A DNA stretch of 64,000 nucleotides from Amycolatopsis sp. A133 (GTDB lineage: Bacteria; Actinomycetota; Actinomycetes; Mycobacteriales; Pseudonocardiaceae): assembly GCF_031082405.1 (NCBI RefSeq), contig NZ_JAVHJU010000066.1:1-64000 (forward strand), read 5' to 3'. Position 1 is the first letter of the stretch. Each line of letters opens with the position of its first letter. The notes below the pieces were generated by a model that saw nothing but the letters and a program-made list of their open reading frames with translations, did not search any database and was not told where the DNA came from. Shown here one piece after another: positions 27,512 through 36,550 of the stretch. Position numbers and translations under genes: made by a program.

Positions 27512-27529
27512 AACGGGATGGAGGGCCAC

Positions 27530-28852
27530 ATGGCTGCGCCAAGGAAACGGGACGCGATGGGCTGGGGCCTGTCCGCGCTGACCCGGCTGGCCGGGAGCAA
27601 GGTCGTCGATCGGGCCGGGCTGCGCAAACCGCTCGAGGACCTGGTCACGGCGGGGACGCGCAACGGCTTCCGCGTCGCCGGCGCGGCGACCCGGTCGTTC
27701 AAGTCGGTGCAGAAGCTGGGCAAGCCCGCCCGGCTCACACCGGCCGCCGACACGGGGCTGTTCGACCTCACGCCGAGTGAGGACCAGCAGCTCATCGTCG
27801 AAACGGTCACGGAGTTCGCCGCCGAGCAGCTGCGCCCGGCCGCCGCGGACGCCGACGCCAAGCTCGAAGCACCCGAGGGCCTGCTGAGCCGGGCCGCCGA
27901 GCTGGGCATCAGCCTGGTCGGCATCCCGGAGGAGCTCGGCGGCGTCGGCACGGAACGCTCGGTGGTGACCAACGCGCTCGTCGCGGAAGCGCTTGCGCAC
28001 GGCGACCTGGGCCTGGCCGTGGCCGTGCTCGCGCCGTCCGCGGTGAGCACCGCGCTGGTCAGCTGGGGCGACGAGCAGCAGCAAGCCGACTATCTCCCCG
28101 CGTTCGTCGGCGAGCACGTGCCGGCCGCCGCGCTGGCGCTGCAAGAACAGAAAGCGCTGTACGACCCGTTCAAGCCGGCGACGAAGGCGCGCCGCACCCC
28201 GAAGGGCTACCAGCTCGACGGCGTGAAGGCGCTGGTCCCGCGGGCGGCGCAGGCGGAGCTGTTCATCGTGTCGGCCGACCTCGAAGGCCGCGGCCCGGCG
28301 CTGTTCCTCGTCGAGTCGTCGAACGCCGGAGTGTCCATCGAGGCCGAGCCGGCGATGGGCCTGCGCGGCGCCGCGACCGGCAAGCTGCACCTTTCGAGCG
28401 TCGCGCTCCCGGCGGGCGCGCTGCTGGGCGGCGGCCAGGCGGACGTCTTCGCCGAGGTCGTCCGGCTTTCGCGGCTGGGCTGGGCGGCGCTGGCCGCCGG
28501 GACCGCGAAGGCCGTCCTCGACTACGTCGTCCCCTACGTCAACGAGCGGACCGCATTCGGCGAGCCGATCAGCCACCGGCAGGCGGTGGCGTTCTCCGTC
28601 GCCGACATCGCGATCGAGCTGGAGGGCCTGCGGCTGGTCACGCTGCGCGCCGCGGCGCGGGCCGAGCAGGGCAAGTCCTACGCCCGCGAGGTCGCGCTGG
28701 CCCGGAAGCTGGCCGTGGACAAGGGCATGCAGATCGGCAGCGCGGGCGTGCAGCTGCTCGGCGGGCACGGCTTCGTCAAGGAGCACCCGGTCGAGCGCTG
28801 GTACCGGGACCTGCGCGCCATCGGCGTCATGGAAGGCGCCGTCCTTCTTTAG
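27530..28852 (+). CDS. Acyl-CoA dehydrogenase (FadE24-like)
   Basis: 440 residues from the ATG at 27530, chosen because GGAGG lies five bases ahead; the ATG at 27518 lacks a site. The first ~80 residues are a basic, poorly conserved extension. The rest is an acyl-CoA dehydrogenase: helical N domain (PSEDQQLIVETVTEFAAEQL), beta domain and C-terminal helical domain ending GVQLLGGHGFVKEHPVERWYRDLRAIG. A second dehydrogenase follows after 21 bases. Paired, unequal FadE genes often make heterotetramers in mycobacteria. The pair resembles FadE24-FadE23 in arrangement and size (inference). Controlled presumably through the 18-bp palindrome. Confidence 0.85.
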   Translation: MAAPRKRDAMGWGLSALTRLAGSKVVDRAGLRKPLEDLVTAGTRNGFRVAGAATRSFKSVQKLGKPARLTPAADTGLFDLTPSEDQQLIVETVTEFAAEQLRPAAADADAKLEAPEGLLSRAAELGISLVGIPEELGGVGTERSVVTNALVAEALAHGDLGLAVAVLAPSAVSTALVSWGDEQQQADYLPAFVGEHVPAAALALQEQKALYDPFKPATKARRTPKGYQLDGVKALVPRAAQAELFIVSADLEGRGPALFLVESSNAGVSIEAEPAMGLRGAATGKLHLSSVALPAGALLGGGQADVFAEVVRLSRLGWAALAAGTAKAVLDYVVPYVNERTAFGEPISHRQAVAFSVADIAIELEGLRLVTLRAAARAEQGKSYAREVALARKLAVDKGMQIGSAGVQLLGGHGFVKEHPVERWYRDLRAIGVMEGAVLL

Positions 28853-28873
28853 GCTTCGGAAAGGCTTTGGACC

Positions 28874-30079
28874 ATGATCAACCTGGAAGTTCCCAAGAAG
28901 GCCGGCGCGCTGATCAACCAGGCGTACCAGGCCGCGGCCGAGGTGTTCCGGCCGATCTCGCGCAAGTACGACCGCGCGGAGCACACGTACCCGGCCGAGC
29001 TGGACATGTTCGCGGCGCTGCTGGACGGCCTCAATTCGTCGGGTGAGGGCGGCGCGGGCGCGGCGGGCGTGCGCCGCTCCGGTTCCGACGATTCGGCCAA
29101 GGGAAATCGCAACGGCGCCAACCTGAACGTCGTCCTCGGCACGATCGAGATGTGCTGGGGTGACGTCGGCCTGCTGCTGTCGATGCCGCGGCAGGGCCTG
29201 GGCAACGCGGCGATCAGCTCGGTGGCCACGGACGAGCAGCTGGAGCGCTTTTCCGGCATGTGGGCGGCAATGGCGATCACCGAGCCGGGCTTCGGCTCGG
29301 ACTCGGCGGCGGTCAGCACGACGGCTCGTCTCGACGGCGACCACTACGTGTTGAACGGCGAGAAGATCTTCGTCACGTCGGGCGAGCGCGCGGACGCGGT
29401 GGTCGTCTGGGCCACGCTGGACAAGAGCAAGGGCCGCGCGGCGATCAAGTCGTTCGTGGTCGAGAAGGGCACACCGGGCTTCGAGGTGGTGCGCACCGAG
29501 CACAAGCTCGGCATCCGCGCCTCCGACACGGCGGTGCTGCGCTTCGAAAACTGCCGCGTGCCCCGCGAAAACCTGTTGGGCACACCGGAGATCGACACAA
29601 AAAAGGGTTTCGCGGGCGTCATGCAGACGTTCGACAACACCCGGCCGCTGGTGGCGGCGATGGCGATCGGCGTGGCCCGCGCGGCCCTCGACGAGACCCG
29701 CAAAATCCTCACCACCGCCGGGGTGACCATCGATTACGACCGCCCAGCCAATTCCCAGCACGCCGCGGCGGCGGAGTTTCTGAGGTTGGAGGCGGACTAC
29801 GAGTCGGCGTATTTGCTGACGCTCGAGTCGGCTTGGATGGCGGACAACCGCAAGCCGAACTCGCTCCAGGCGTCGATGGCGAAGGCCAAGGCGGGGCGTT
29901 CGGTGGTGGAGATCGCGTTGAAGTGCGTTGAGCTCACCGGGGCTTACAGCGAGGAGTCGCTGCTGGAGAAGTGGGCTCGGGATGCGAAGATCCTCGACAT
30001 CTTCGAGGGGACTCAGCAGATCCAGCAGCTGATCGTCGCGCGGCGGATCCTCGGGAAGTCGTCGGCTGAGCTGAAGTAG
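28874..30079 (+). CDS. Acyl-CoA dehydrogenase (FadE23-like); 3' end is the AICE integration site
   Basis: 401 residues with the FAD-binding WAAMAITEPGFGSDS segment, EKIFVTSG, and the C-terminal IFEGTQQIQQL signature. It is intact and should be an active flavoprotein alpha,beta-dehydrogenating an acyl-CoA, probably complexed with the upstream partner. The last ~30 codons, stop codon and terminator recur 11.7 kb downstream at 41734-41888. The third positions differ there but only two residues change (Ile to Val, Ser to Thr). This means a mobile element has integrated at this gene end while keeping the protein whole. Confidence 0.9.
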   Translation: MINLEVPKKAGALINQAYQAAAEVFRPISRKYDRAEHTYPAELDMFAALLDGLNSSGEGGAGAAGVRRSGSDDSAKGNRNGANLNVVLGTIEMCWGDVGLLLSMPRQGLGNAAISSVATDEQLERFSGMWAAMAITEPGFGSDSAAVSTTARLDGDHYVLNGEKIFVTSGERADAVVVWATLDKSKGRAAIKSFVVEKGTPGFEVVRTEHKLGIRASDTAVLRFENCRVPRENLLGTPEIDTKKGFAGVMQTFDNTRPLVAAMAIGVARAALDETRKILTTAGVTIDYDRPANSQHAAAAEFLRLEADYESAYLLTLESAWMADNRKPNSLQASMAKAKAGRSVVEIALKCVELTGAYSEESLLEKWARDAKILDIFEGTQQIQQLIVARRILGKSSAELK

Positions 30080-30140
30080 TTGTGACGTAACGGAAAGCCG
30101 CCCGGTCGCTTGCCCTTCTCGGGGCTCTGCGACCGGGCGG
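29996..30140. repeat. Left junction repeat of the integrated element (attL region)
   Basis: This 145-base stretch covers the end of the acyl-CoA dehydrogenase gene and most of its terminator. It matches 41743-41888 with ~17 substitutions and a one-base indel. The longest identical blocks are GACATCTTCGAGGGGAC at 29996-30012 and a 29-base block at 30087-30115 in the 3' untranslated region. The crossover core is probably one of these two. The 12-kb segment between the copies carries integrase and excisionase genes. Confidence 0.75.
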
Positions 30141-30145
30141 CTTTC
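30093..30145 (+). terminator. Terminator of the acyl-CoA dehydrogenase pair
   Basis: 17-base arms, 30093-30109 and 30129-30145, pair perfectly around a 19-base loop, 13 bases after the stop codon. The copy at the right junction keeps only 12 pairs (41845-41856 with 41877-41888), so the junction falls inside or near this hairpin. Confidence 0.8.
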
Positions 30146-30172
30146 GCGTCGGCGGGGGCGGGGTTTCATGAT

Positions 30173-30193
30173 CAGGCCGCCTCCAGGCCGTCA
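30173..30193. repeat. 21-base direct repeat, left copy (candidate integrase arm site)
   Basis: CAGGCCGCCTCCAGGCCGTCA here and the same 21 bases with one change (C to T) at 41610-41630. Each contains CAGGCCG twice, nine bases apart. One copy lies ~30 bases inside the left junction repeat and the other ~110 bases inside the right one, where lambda-type integrases bind arm sites. Confidence 0.4.
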
Positions 30194-30232
30194 TCGAACA
30201 GAGGCCCGTCCGGCCGGCACATCACAGTGAAG

Positions 30233-31129
30233 TCAGATCGCGCTATCGACCTGCACACGGGAGTCATGCGCGAGCCCCAAGTCGTCGTTCGAGTTGAGCG
30301 TGAACGTCTTGAGTTCATCCTCTTGTATCTGCGAGACCGCGCCGTTGGCACTCCCGATGATCTTGCCTCGCTCGTCGCTGTAAGTAGCTGTAATGAACGC
30401 CATCTGCTTCCTGGGCCCGAGGTTCTTCGCCTCTCCCAAGACCGTGTACAGCCCAAAACCAACGGTCTTTGGCTCCTGTAGGCGCAGTAGGAAATCTCCC
30501 GAGCGAGTCCAGCCGTCCTCCTCTCTGGGGGTCGCCGACAACGCCCCCGCGCCCGACGGCTCGGCCCCAACGCCGGACGTGAAGTCGGGTTCAGGGGGCA
30601 CCGTGAATTGTCCAGCCTGGTACCAGTCCGACTTCCCCGAGATGTCGACTTCGCATCCTGCGGACTGGAGCCGCTCAACCAGCTCCTGTCGCTGATTCGG
30701 CGCGTTTCCCATGCGCAAGACGTGACGACCGGCCACATCGCTGAACGGACGCATGCGACCAATCTCGACCAGCACCGTCCGGTCGGAGTGCCGACCCATC
30801 GCCATGCCCGCCTCGAAAAGAACATTGGGCCGCGCCTGAGTCGATGGGCTCAGGTCCGGATCGCTCATTCCATCGGCATATTCAGGGCGAAGGCTGACCA
30901 CTTCATCTGGGGTGAGCAGCACGATGACCGCCTGTGCCGCATCGAACGCCATGTCCAAAATGTCACCAATATACGGATTCGGCTCTTTGGTCAGCGCCCG
31001 AGCCCTGCCCCACTCGATCGGGTTCAGGTCGATGGCGCGCAGGAACTCGAACATAGCTTGCTTAGCTTCGATGTTCCGGCCGTGCACCACGAAGACGTTG
31101 CGCCGCCTCTTCGCTTCTTGCTCGTCCAT
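30233..31129 (-). CDS. TIR-domain (CAP12/Pycsar-type) nucleotide-binding protein with C-terminal FxLYD domain
   Basis: 298 residues with RBS GAGG ahead of the ATG. Residues ~10-155 match the TIR-like family PF10137. Marks are NVFVVHGRN, PYIGDILDMAFDAAQAVIVLLTPDE, and ARPNVLFEAGMAMGRH with the likely catalytic Glu at ~106, then FSDVAGRHVLRM. Relatives are NAD-degrading effectors in CBASS/Pycsar anti-phage systems. The last ~85 residues (LGEAKNLGPRKQMAFITATYSDERGKIIGS) resemble an Ig-like FxLYD domain, an unusual partner. No cyclase gene is adjacent. It lies between attL and int as element cargo and has visibly lower GC than the host genes. Confidence 0.75.
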   Translation of the reverse strand: MDEQEAKRRRNVFVVHGRNIEAKQAMFEFLRAIDLNPIEWGRARALTKEPNPYIGDILDMAFDAAQAVIVLLTPDEVVSLRPEYADGMSDPDLSPSTQARPNVLFEAGMAMGRHSDRTVLVEIGRMRPFSDVAGRHVLRMGNAPNQRQELVERLQSAGCEVDISGKSDWYQAGQFTVPPEPDFTSGVGAEPSGAGALSATPREEDGWTRSGDFLLRLQEPKTVGFGLYTVLGEAKNLGPRKQMAFITATYSDERGKIIGSANGAVSQIQEDELKTFTLNSNDDLGLAHDSRVQVDSAI

Positions 31130-31238
31130 CCGACAACCTCATTCGCCCAAACCTACGAAGATCCACTAGTCAGTGTAGACCAACGATGTGATCAATTTCA
31201 CACGACATGCCGATTGCGCTCATCGCCAGGTGAGACTG

Positions 31239-32481
31239 CTAGGCGGCTTTCAAGGCAGGCCGCCCGAACACCGCGTCGACGGCCTCACGTGCCCGCTGGT
31301 GGCTCGACGGGACGAGGTGCGTGTACGTCCGGAGCGTGAAGCCCGGGTCCGCGTGCCCAAGGTAGTCGGCCAGCTCGGTAATCGACACCGCACGGGCCAG
31401 GAGCGTCGACGCGTAGAAGTGACGGAGCGCATGCATCCCGTCCGCGCGACCTCGGTACTTGATCCCGGCCGCCCGGAACGCTCCGTGCCAGACGACCTTC
31501 GTGAACAGGTCGCCGGAGTACAGCCGGCCAGCTTCGCCGGTCATCAGCAGCCGCGCCGTAACCGGATCACCGTCCGCGCTCTGCCAGGGCAGCGTGACTG
31601 CCACGGACGGGGAACCGGTCCTCGTGGTCGTCGATCTCGGCCAGCATGGCGGCCGACAGCGGGATGGTTCGCTCCTTTCCCCGCTTGGGGAAAGGAGCGA
31701 ACATCATCACGCCTCTGACCGTCTTGATCTGTCGACGAATCCGCACGGTCATCGCCGTCCGGTCGATGTCGTCGGGTGAGAAGCCCAGAATCTCACCCTG
31801 CCGTAAACCGAAGCCAGCACCGAGCGGAACCGCGATCTTGAACCGCTCCGCCAGCCCCGACCGCACAGCCTGAACACGTTCCTCCGGCCATACGACGATC
31901 GGCGGGCTACTCGCGACCGGTCGCCGCACGGTCTTCGCGTGGCACGGGTTCTCACGAATCCGGCGGTCGTCCACGGCCGAATCCATCACGCCGGAGACGG
32001 TGTTGAACAAGACCGCCTGGTAGTTGTCCGAGAGCTTCCGCTCTTCCATCGAGCCGACCCAGTCACGAATGGTCGCCGGTTTGATCTGCCCGACCTTCTT
32101 GGTCTCGAAGACTGGGTAGATCTGGCTTTCGAGCCGACTGAGGATGGTCGACCGCGTGCCCGGGTCCGGGGACTGGCCCTTCAACCAGCTCTCCGCCTGC
32201 TGGCGGAACGTCGTCATCGAGGCCCGCGGATCGATGTACTTGTCTTCGCGTTTGTCGGACTCGACACCAATGAGGAAGTCCTCAGCGCGCTTCTTCTGCT
32301 TGTCCGCGAACGACTTCGAGCGTTCGTTGTTGTCCGGGTCGAGGTACCGGACCTTGTACCGCAGCCCGATGCCGTACAGCTCGGACCGTTCCATGACGGG
32401 CTTGCCCCGCGCGTTGAGGATGACCTTCCCGGTCACCGCATCCCGCGCGGGGCGAAACCACCGATCTTGGATGTGCCCCAT
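31239..32481 (-). pseudogene. Tyrosine-type site-specific integrase, frameshifted
   Basis: Two overlapping frames make one integrase of ~413 residues. The 5' part (32481 to 31567) has the SAM-like N domain and the first catalytic Arg in GFGLRQGEILGF. The 3' part (31604 to 31239) has HALRHFYASTLL, the LGH box and the catalytic Tyr in RTYTHLV. Removing one base near 31603-31610 joins them as ...EDRFPV-VAVTLPW.... The break leaves the first frame without three of the catalytic residues. The start overlaps the excisionase stop (ATGA). Either a real inactivating indel or a sequencing error in a short G/C run. Confidence 0.85.
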
Positions 32482-32669
32482 CAGGCCGCCTCCGCGTCGA
32501 CCCAGGCGCGCAGCTTGGCCGGGTCATAGCGCAGGTGCCGGCCGATCTTCTTGACCGGCGGGCCCTCGCCGCGCCATTTCCACTGGTAGAGCGTCTTCAC
32601 CGGAACGCCGAGGTAGTCCGAGACGTCTTCGACGGTCCAGAGCCGGTTCATGCTGCTGACGTTGTTCAT
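32481..32669 (-). CDS. xis: Excisionase / MerR-like HTH DNA-binding protein
   Basis: 62 residues with a winged HTH of the excisionase type: RLWTVEDVSDYLGVPVKTLYQWKWRGEGPPVKKIGRHLRYDPAKLRAWVD. GGGAG lies upstream of the ATG. The stop overlaps the integrase start, so the two are translationally coupled, the normal xis-int order in AICEs. It would bend att DNA to favour excision. Confidence 0.88.
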   Translation of the reverse strand: MNNVSSMNRLWTVEDVSDYLGVPVKTLYQWKWRGEGPPVKKIGRHLRYDPAKLRAWVDAEAA

Positions 32670-32747
32670 GTGCTCCCCCTTTGATCAGGCCGCGAGTCCA
32701 GTTACCGAAGTTTCTGGCGGTCTCTCCGCTGCCAGTAGCGCCCGGTC

Positions 32748-34280
32748 TTACTCGGCCTTCCATGTGATCCGCTCGGCGATAGCGCGCATCACAAGGTGCG
32801 GCCGGGGCGGGACCTGCGGGTCTCCGGGCTCGACCTTCCGCCAGACCTGCTGTGACCGGTCGACCTCCGGCTTCACGATCCCGACCGCCGCGAGCGCCTG
32901 GAGCACAAACGCCCGGCGGTCGGCCTTGTGGTCCACGAGCGTCTTGCCCGACCACTTCCGCGAAACCAGGACGCGGCGGCCGGGCAGCCCGAGCGTGGTC
33001 CGGCGGTGAGCCCGGCCCTTGCAGTGGCCTGGAGTGGTCTTGCCCGTGACGCCCTTGGGTTGGATGCCGTAGAGCAGCCAGACCGCGCAGCGCGGCGAAC
33101 ACGGCGTGACCGACAGCTCGGCGTGAAGCCGGTCGTGGTGATCAGCCTGGGCTGCGCTATCGGCCTCCACCACTTCACCGGTGGACTTGGTGAGGTACTT
33201 GGTCAGATAACCGATGTGACGGCCGGCCTCCTCTGTGCCGCCGAGGATGCCCTTCGAGTGGACTTGCCGCCCGAACGTGACGACGTGCGCCGGACTCTCG
33301 ACCGCCTCCACCGCGTCGTCCCACCGGGTCAGCGGCCGACGTGTCTCCGGGTCGACGAAGCCGGTGTCCGGGCCGTCCCAGATCGGGAGGCGATTGGTGT
33401 AGACGATCTCGTCGTGGGACGGCCACCAGACCTGGCGATAGGTGGCTTCGGTGACCTGGCGGATCACGTCGTGCGGCACCGCGCCCCGGATAGCGGTATG
33501 CAGGTGCGGAGCGGCCCGACGCTGGGGCTCGACGGTGGCGAAGTACTGGGCGTCCCAGCCGACGACCCGCCGCAGGTTCGGCCACCACCGGTCCACCAGC
33601 GCGGAGAAGTGCACCGCATCCCGAGCGGCCCGCCGGTAGTCATACCGCGATGGGTCGACCGGCGAGCCGTCACCACGGACCGGGCCGTAGGTGTCGCAGG
33701 TCAGCGTCACGAACATCGACGGCCGGAACTTGCCCGCGTACTCCCGCCCGACCGTCGTCTTCGCGACCTTCCGCCGAGGCAGGTTCGGAGCATCCTGCCG
33801 ACGACGGGTCGAGCGCTTCACCGGGCGCTTGGCCGGGACGTCGAGGGCAGGCAGCCGGCCCCGCATCCCGAGTTGCCGAAGTTCCGCATCCACCCCGGCG
33901 ACCTCCTCCCGCAACTCCTCCGCCTCCGTCTGGTCGTGCTCGACCACCTCCTGATACGCCGCGACGAGATCGGCGCGGTAGGTCAGCAGCTCGTTGTGAT
34001 CCTCCGACGGCAGCTCGGCGGCGAAGACGGGTTCCTCGGTCATGTGCCAGCCCTCGCGGCACTGGGCCTGCCGGAGTGCCTTCGCCTTCCGCGCACACGG
34101 CAGGCACACCGACTCCACCGTGGAGCCGCAAGGGACGGGGACGTAGCGGAGTTCGCCGCTCGTGGTGTCGCCGACCTCCATCGTGAAGGGCCGGACGCAG
34201 ACGCCGTGCTTCTCCGCCGTCGCCCGGATCACATCGGCAGCCAGCGGTGTCCGCATCCGTTCAGCCCGGGTCTCGCTCAT
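32748..34280 (-). CDS. RepSA-like rolling-circle replication initiator
   Basis: 510 residues starting at 34280, overlapping the upstream stop as ATGA. A cysteine-rich region (CGSTVESVCLPCARK...QC at ~51-74) may bind zinc. Rolling-circle motifs follow: FVTLTCDTYG at ~190-199, the metal-binding PHLH at 258-261, and GRHIGYLTKYLTKS with candidate nicking tyrosines. The family is the initiator of pSAM2-type AICEs. It nicks the double-strand origin and starts replication of the excised circle. The gene is intact. No partner is required besides host polymerase and helicase. Confidence 0.88.
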   Translation of the reverse strand: MSETRAERMRTPLAADVIRATAEKHGVCVRPFTMEVGDTTSGELRYVPVPCGSTVESVCLPCARKAKALRQAQCREGWHMTEEPVFAAELPSEDHNELLTYRADLVAAYQEVVEHDQTEAEELREEVAGVDAELRQLGMRGRLPALDVPAKRPVKRSTRRRQDAPNLPRRKVAKTTVGREYAGKFRPSMFVTLTCDTYGPVRGDGSPVDPSRYDYRRAARDAVHFSALVDRWWPNLRRVVGWDAQYFATVEPQRRAAPHLHTAIRGAVPHDVIRQVTEATYRQVWWPSHDEIVYTNRLPIWDGPDTGFVDPETRRPLTRWDDAVEAVESPAHVVTFGRQVHSKGILGGTEEAGRHIGYLTKYLTKSTGEVVEADSAAQADHHDRLHAELSVTPCSPRCAVWLLYGIQPKGVTGKTTPGHCKGRAHRRTTLGLPGRRVLVSRKWSGKTLVDHKADRRAFVLQALAAVGIVKPEVDRSQQVWRKVEPGDPQVPPRPHLVMRAIAERITWKAE

Positions 34281-34666
34281 CAGGCCGCCACCTCCCCGGC
34301 CATCGACCAGCCGCGCAGTAGGTAGACCGGCATGTCCTGCTTCGCCCCGGCCGGGAGGTCCGGGAACGTGCTCGGCTCGAACCGCACCACGCCGAAGACG
34401 AGGACCGGGATGCCGCAGGGTGTCCGACCGGTGATCGAGATGTGCACCCACTTGCCGTCACACAGCCGCCACAGCCGCGCCGAGACCTCATCGAGGGTCT
34501 GTGTCCACACCACCAGTGCCCGCGCCACCTCCGGCAGGCCGTCCACGTCGAGCTGAACCGTGATCGGGCCGGACCAGGCGTTGACATCGACCGACGCGGC
34601 CGGCGGCAGCTGATAGGAGTCGAGGTGGTCGCGGATGGCATCAAGGAAGATCATCAGCCGGTTCAC
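34280..34666 (-). CDS. Conserved AICE protein of unknown function
   Basis: 128 residues from a GTG at 34666 that overlaps the translocase stop (GTGA). The end overlaps the Rep start (ATGA). The sequence is soluble and mixed alpha/beta: VTVQ-like strand ITVQLDVDGLPEVARALVVW, and GIPVLVFGVVRFEPS. No known motif is recognised. Tight coupling between tra and rep suggests a role in replication or transfer of the element. The frame remains open upstream, but the coupled GTG is preferred. Confidence 0.65.
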   Translation of the reverse strand: MNRLMIFLDAIRDHLDSYQLPPAASVDVNAWSGPITVQLDVDGLPEVARALVVWTQTLDEVSARLWRLCDGKWVHISITGRTPCGIPVLVFGVVRFEPSTFPDLPAGAKQDMPVYLLRGWSMAGEVAA

Positions 34667-36215
34667 GCGGCCACCCCCTCGCCGCCGTGTCGCAAATCCG
34701 CGACGCCCCCGTTTGTGATATACGCCTCCAGCGCCTTCACGGTGCTGTCGGAGACCCACCCGGCACGGATGCGCAGGGGCTCGCGGATGCCTTCGCCCCA
34801 CACGTAACCGACACCGGCCTCCGAGTCGCCGATCCGGTTCGCCCACGCCCCACGCTCGTACGCGCCGTCACCGAGGACCATCCCGACGTGCGTCTTGGAG
34901 GTCACGCGCAGGCACACCCGCCGGGTGAACAGCTCGCGGACCGGAACGGTGTCTTTGGTGGGCTCCTGGACGTAGCCACGGACCGAGATCCCGAGCGCCC
35001 GACCTTGAGTGGTCAGCAAGGCGACGCGCTCCACAATGGCCTCACGGGTCTTGCGGTCGGTGTACTTCGTCAGCGCCCCGATCTCGTCGAACTCCAGCAG
35101 CTCCAACGGATACTCCGTCGACACCGGGATCGTCCGCAGCCGACCGGCGAAGGCCCGCTTGCGAGATTCCATCTCCTCCACCAGGCCGTCAAGCAGCTCC
35201 ACGGCGTCCTTGCCACCCACCGCGTACCGGGAGAAGATCCCGCGCCCGTACGCCAGTTCCATTCCCTTCGGGTCGATCCCGGACATCCGCACCACCCCGG
35301 CCCGGATCGCCGAGGCAGCCGCGACCAGCGGACACCACATCACCGAGTTCTTGCCCGCCCCGGAGGCACCGGCGGTCAGGCAGTGAGCACCGGAGCCCAG
35401 CAGAGGGACGCGCCAGTCACGCCCGTACTCGGTCCGACCCGCCCAGACGTTGCGCAGGTCCACGCCGGTCGAGTCGACGCCGTCGGGGACCTGGGGGCCG
35501 GCCACCCCGCCGCCCAGGAGGTCACGCCGTTGGAAGTCGATCGACACCACGTTGGGTGTCAGTTCGCGACCTGGCAGCGAGCGACCTTCCGCGCGACGGC
35601 CAAGGCACGGGCGGCGTCGTCGAAGTCCTCCGGCTTCTGACCGGCCACCAGTTCCACCCGCACCTCGTCCCACGACGCTCCGGAGCGCACGCCGAGCACC
35701 TTGGGCATCCGCGTGCCGGAGCGGGTCGAGGTCGAGCGGGAGAGGGCACGTCGGCGGCCGACCAGGTTCACGTTCACCACCACCGGCAAGGCCTCGTCCC
35801 GCACCGACAGCCCGCAGGCGTGCAGCCACTCCGGCAGCTTCCGGCCATAGACCGCCCAGCGGGCCCACCAGGAGCGCAGGAACCGCCAGCACCACTGATC
35901 GAACGAGACGGCATCGATCGCCCACCACGTCGCCAGAACGACCGCGATACCGCCGAGGATGATCGCCAGGGAGAGCCAGCCGAACAGCTCGCACCAGGCG
36001 TAGACCGCGATCACGGCCAGGCTGGTCCGCCACCGCGTCACCACCTGCGCGAGCATCCACGCCACGGCCTTGCACAGCCACCACAGGGCCACGAACACCA
36101 CGGCCGCCGCAGCCAGAGCTTCCAGGATCGAGGCCAGGGCACGGCCGACTCTGTGCAGCACCCACACACCGAGCCCCAGCCCGGCCAGGGCCACTACCGC
36201 GAAGCCGGGAGACAT
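34663..36215 (-). pseudogene. FtsK/SpoIIIE-like conjugal DNA translocase (TraB/TraSA-like), frameshifted
   Basis: The 5' part starts at 36215 (MSPGFAVVALAG) with several hydrophobic helices (residues ~5-110), then a cytoplasmic domain ending EDFDDAARALAVARKVARCQV. The 3' part continues in another frame as RELTPNVVSIDFQRRDLL... with Walker A GASGAGKNS and LEFDEIGAL as Walker B. The switch lies at ~35562-35572, where one missing base between GTC and GCG would restore QVRELTPN. This single membrane ATPase moves double-stranded DNA between mycelia in AICE conjugation. As written it is broken between membrane anchor and motor. Confidence 0.82.
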
Positions 36216-36379
36216 CACCGACCACCCCGCTTCACCCGCAGATCCAGCGGCAGCATCTCCAAGCAGGGAGCGCACTTGGTCTCACCGGGCAGGAGTTTGG
36301 CGAATCGTTTGCAGGCGGCGCAGCGCGTTCGGGTGACCCCCGTTGACGCTCGCCGGTTGTCGTCGTTTAGCGTTGTCAT
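36215..36379 (-). CDS. Small zinc-ribbon-like protein
   Basis: A 54-residue protein whose ATG is at 36379. It has two Cys-x-x-Cys pairs, CAAC and CAPC, 15 residues apart between first cysteines of each pair plus spacer, in a basic context (RTRCAACKRFAKLLPGETKCAPCLEM). This is a treble-clef/zinc-ribbon pattern. Its TGA shares one base with the ATG of the translocase (TGATG), so it is the coupled first gene of the tra operon. Comparable miniproteins precede traB-like genes in AICEs; the function is unknown. Confidence 0.65.
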   Translation of the reverse strand: MTTLNDDNRRASTGVTRTRCAACKRFAKLLPGETKCAPCLEMLPLDLRVKRGGR

Positions 36380-36550
36380 TGTTCACTTCCGCTGGGTTGT
36401 GGACAGCGCAGGAGCGGCAAGGTTGGTAGCCAGGCACCGCTTCTGCGCCTTAACGGATCACACGCACCCGCAACAGGGCGTGCTTCATCGCCGCACGTCA
36501 TCGCGTGCGTTTTCGCTACTACTGTTGACTTTTAAGTCGTCTACATGCGA
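36380..36550. other. 171-bp intergenic region of the element
   Basis: No gene was found. It holds the promoter side of the zinc-ribbon/tra operon and several small symmetric elements: CGCACG/CGTGCG at 36492-36509 followed on the + strand by TTTT, and GACTT-tt-AAGTC at ~36527-36538. These could be regulator sites or a weak terminator for the genes to the right. Nothing stronger is visible. Confidence 0.35.

Noticed and set aside
27491..30169. An 892-residue minus-strand frame
   Set aside because: Antisense to both acyl-CoA dehydrogenases, no recognisable domain.
34663..36225. Reading the 520-codon frame as one protein start to end
   Set aside because: Its first ~210 codons are out-of-phase shadow sequence; the true N-terminal half is in another frame beginning at 36215.
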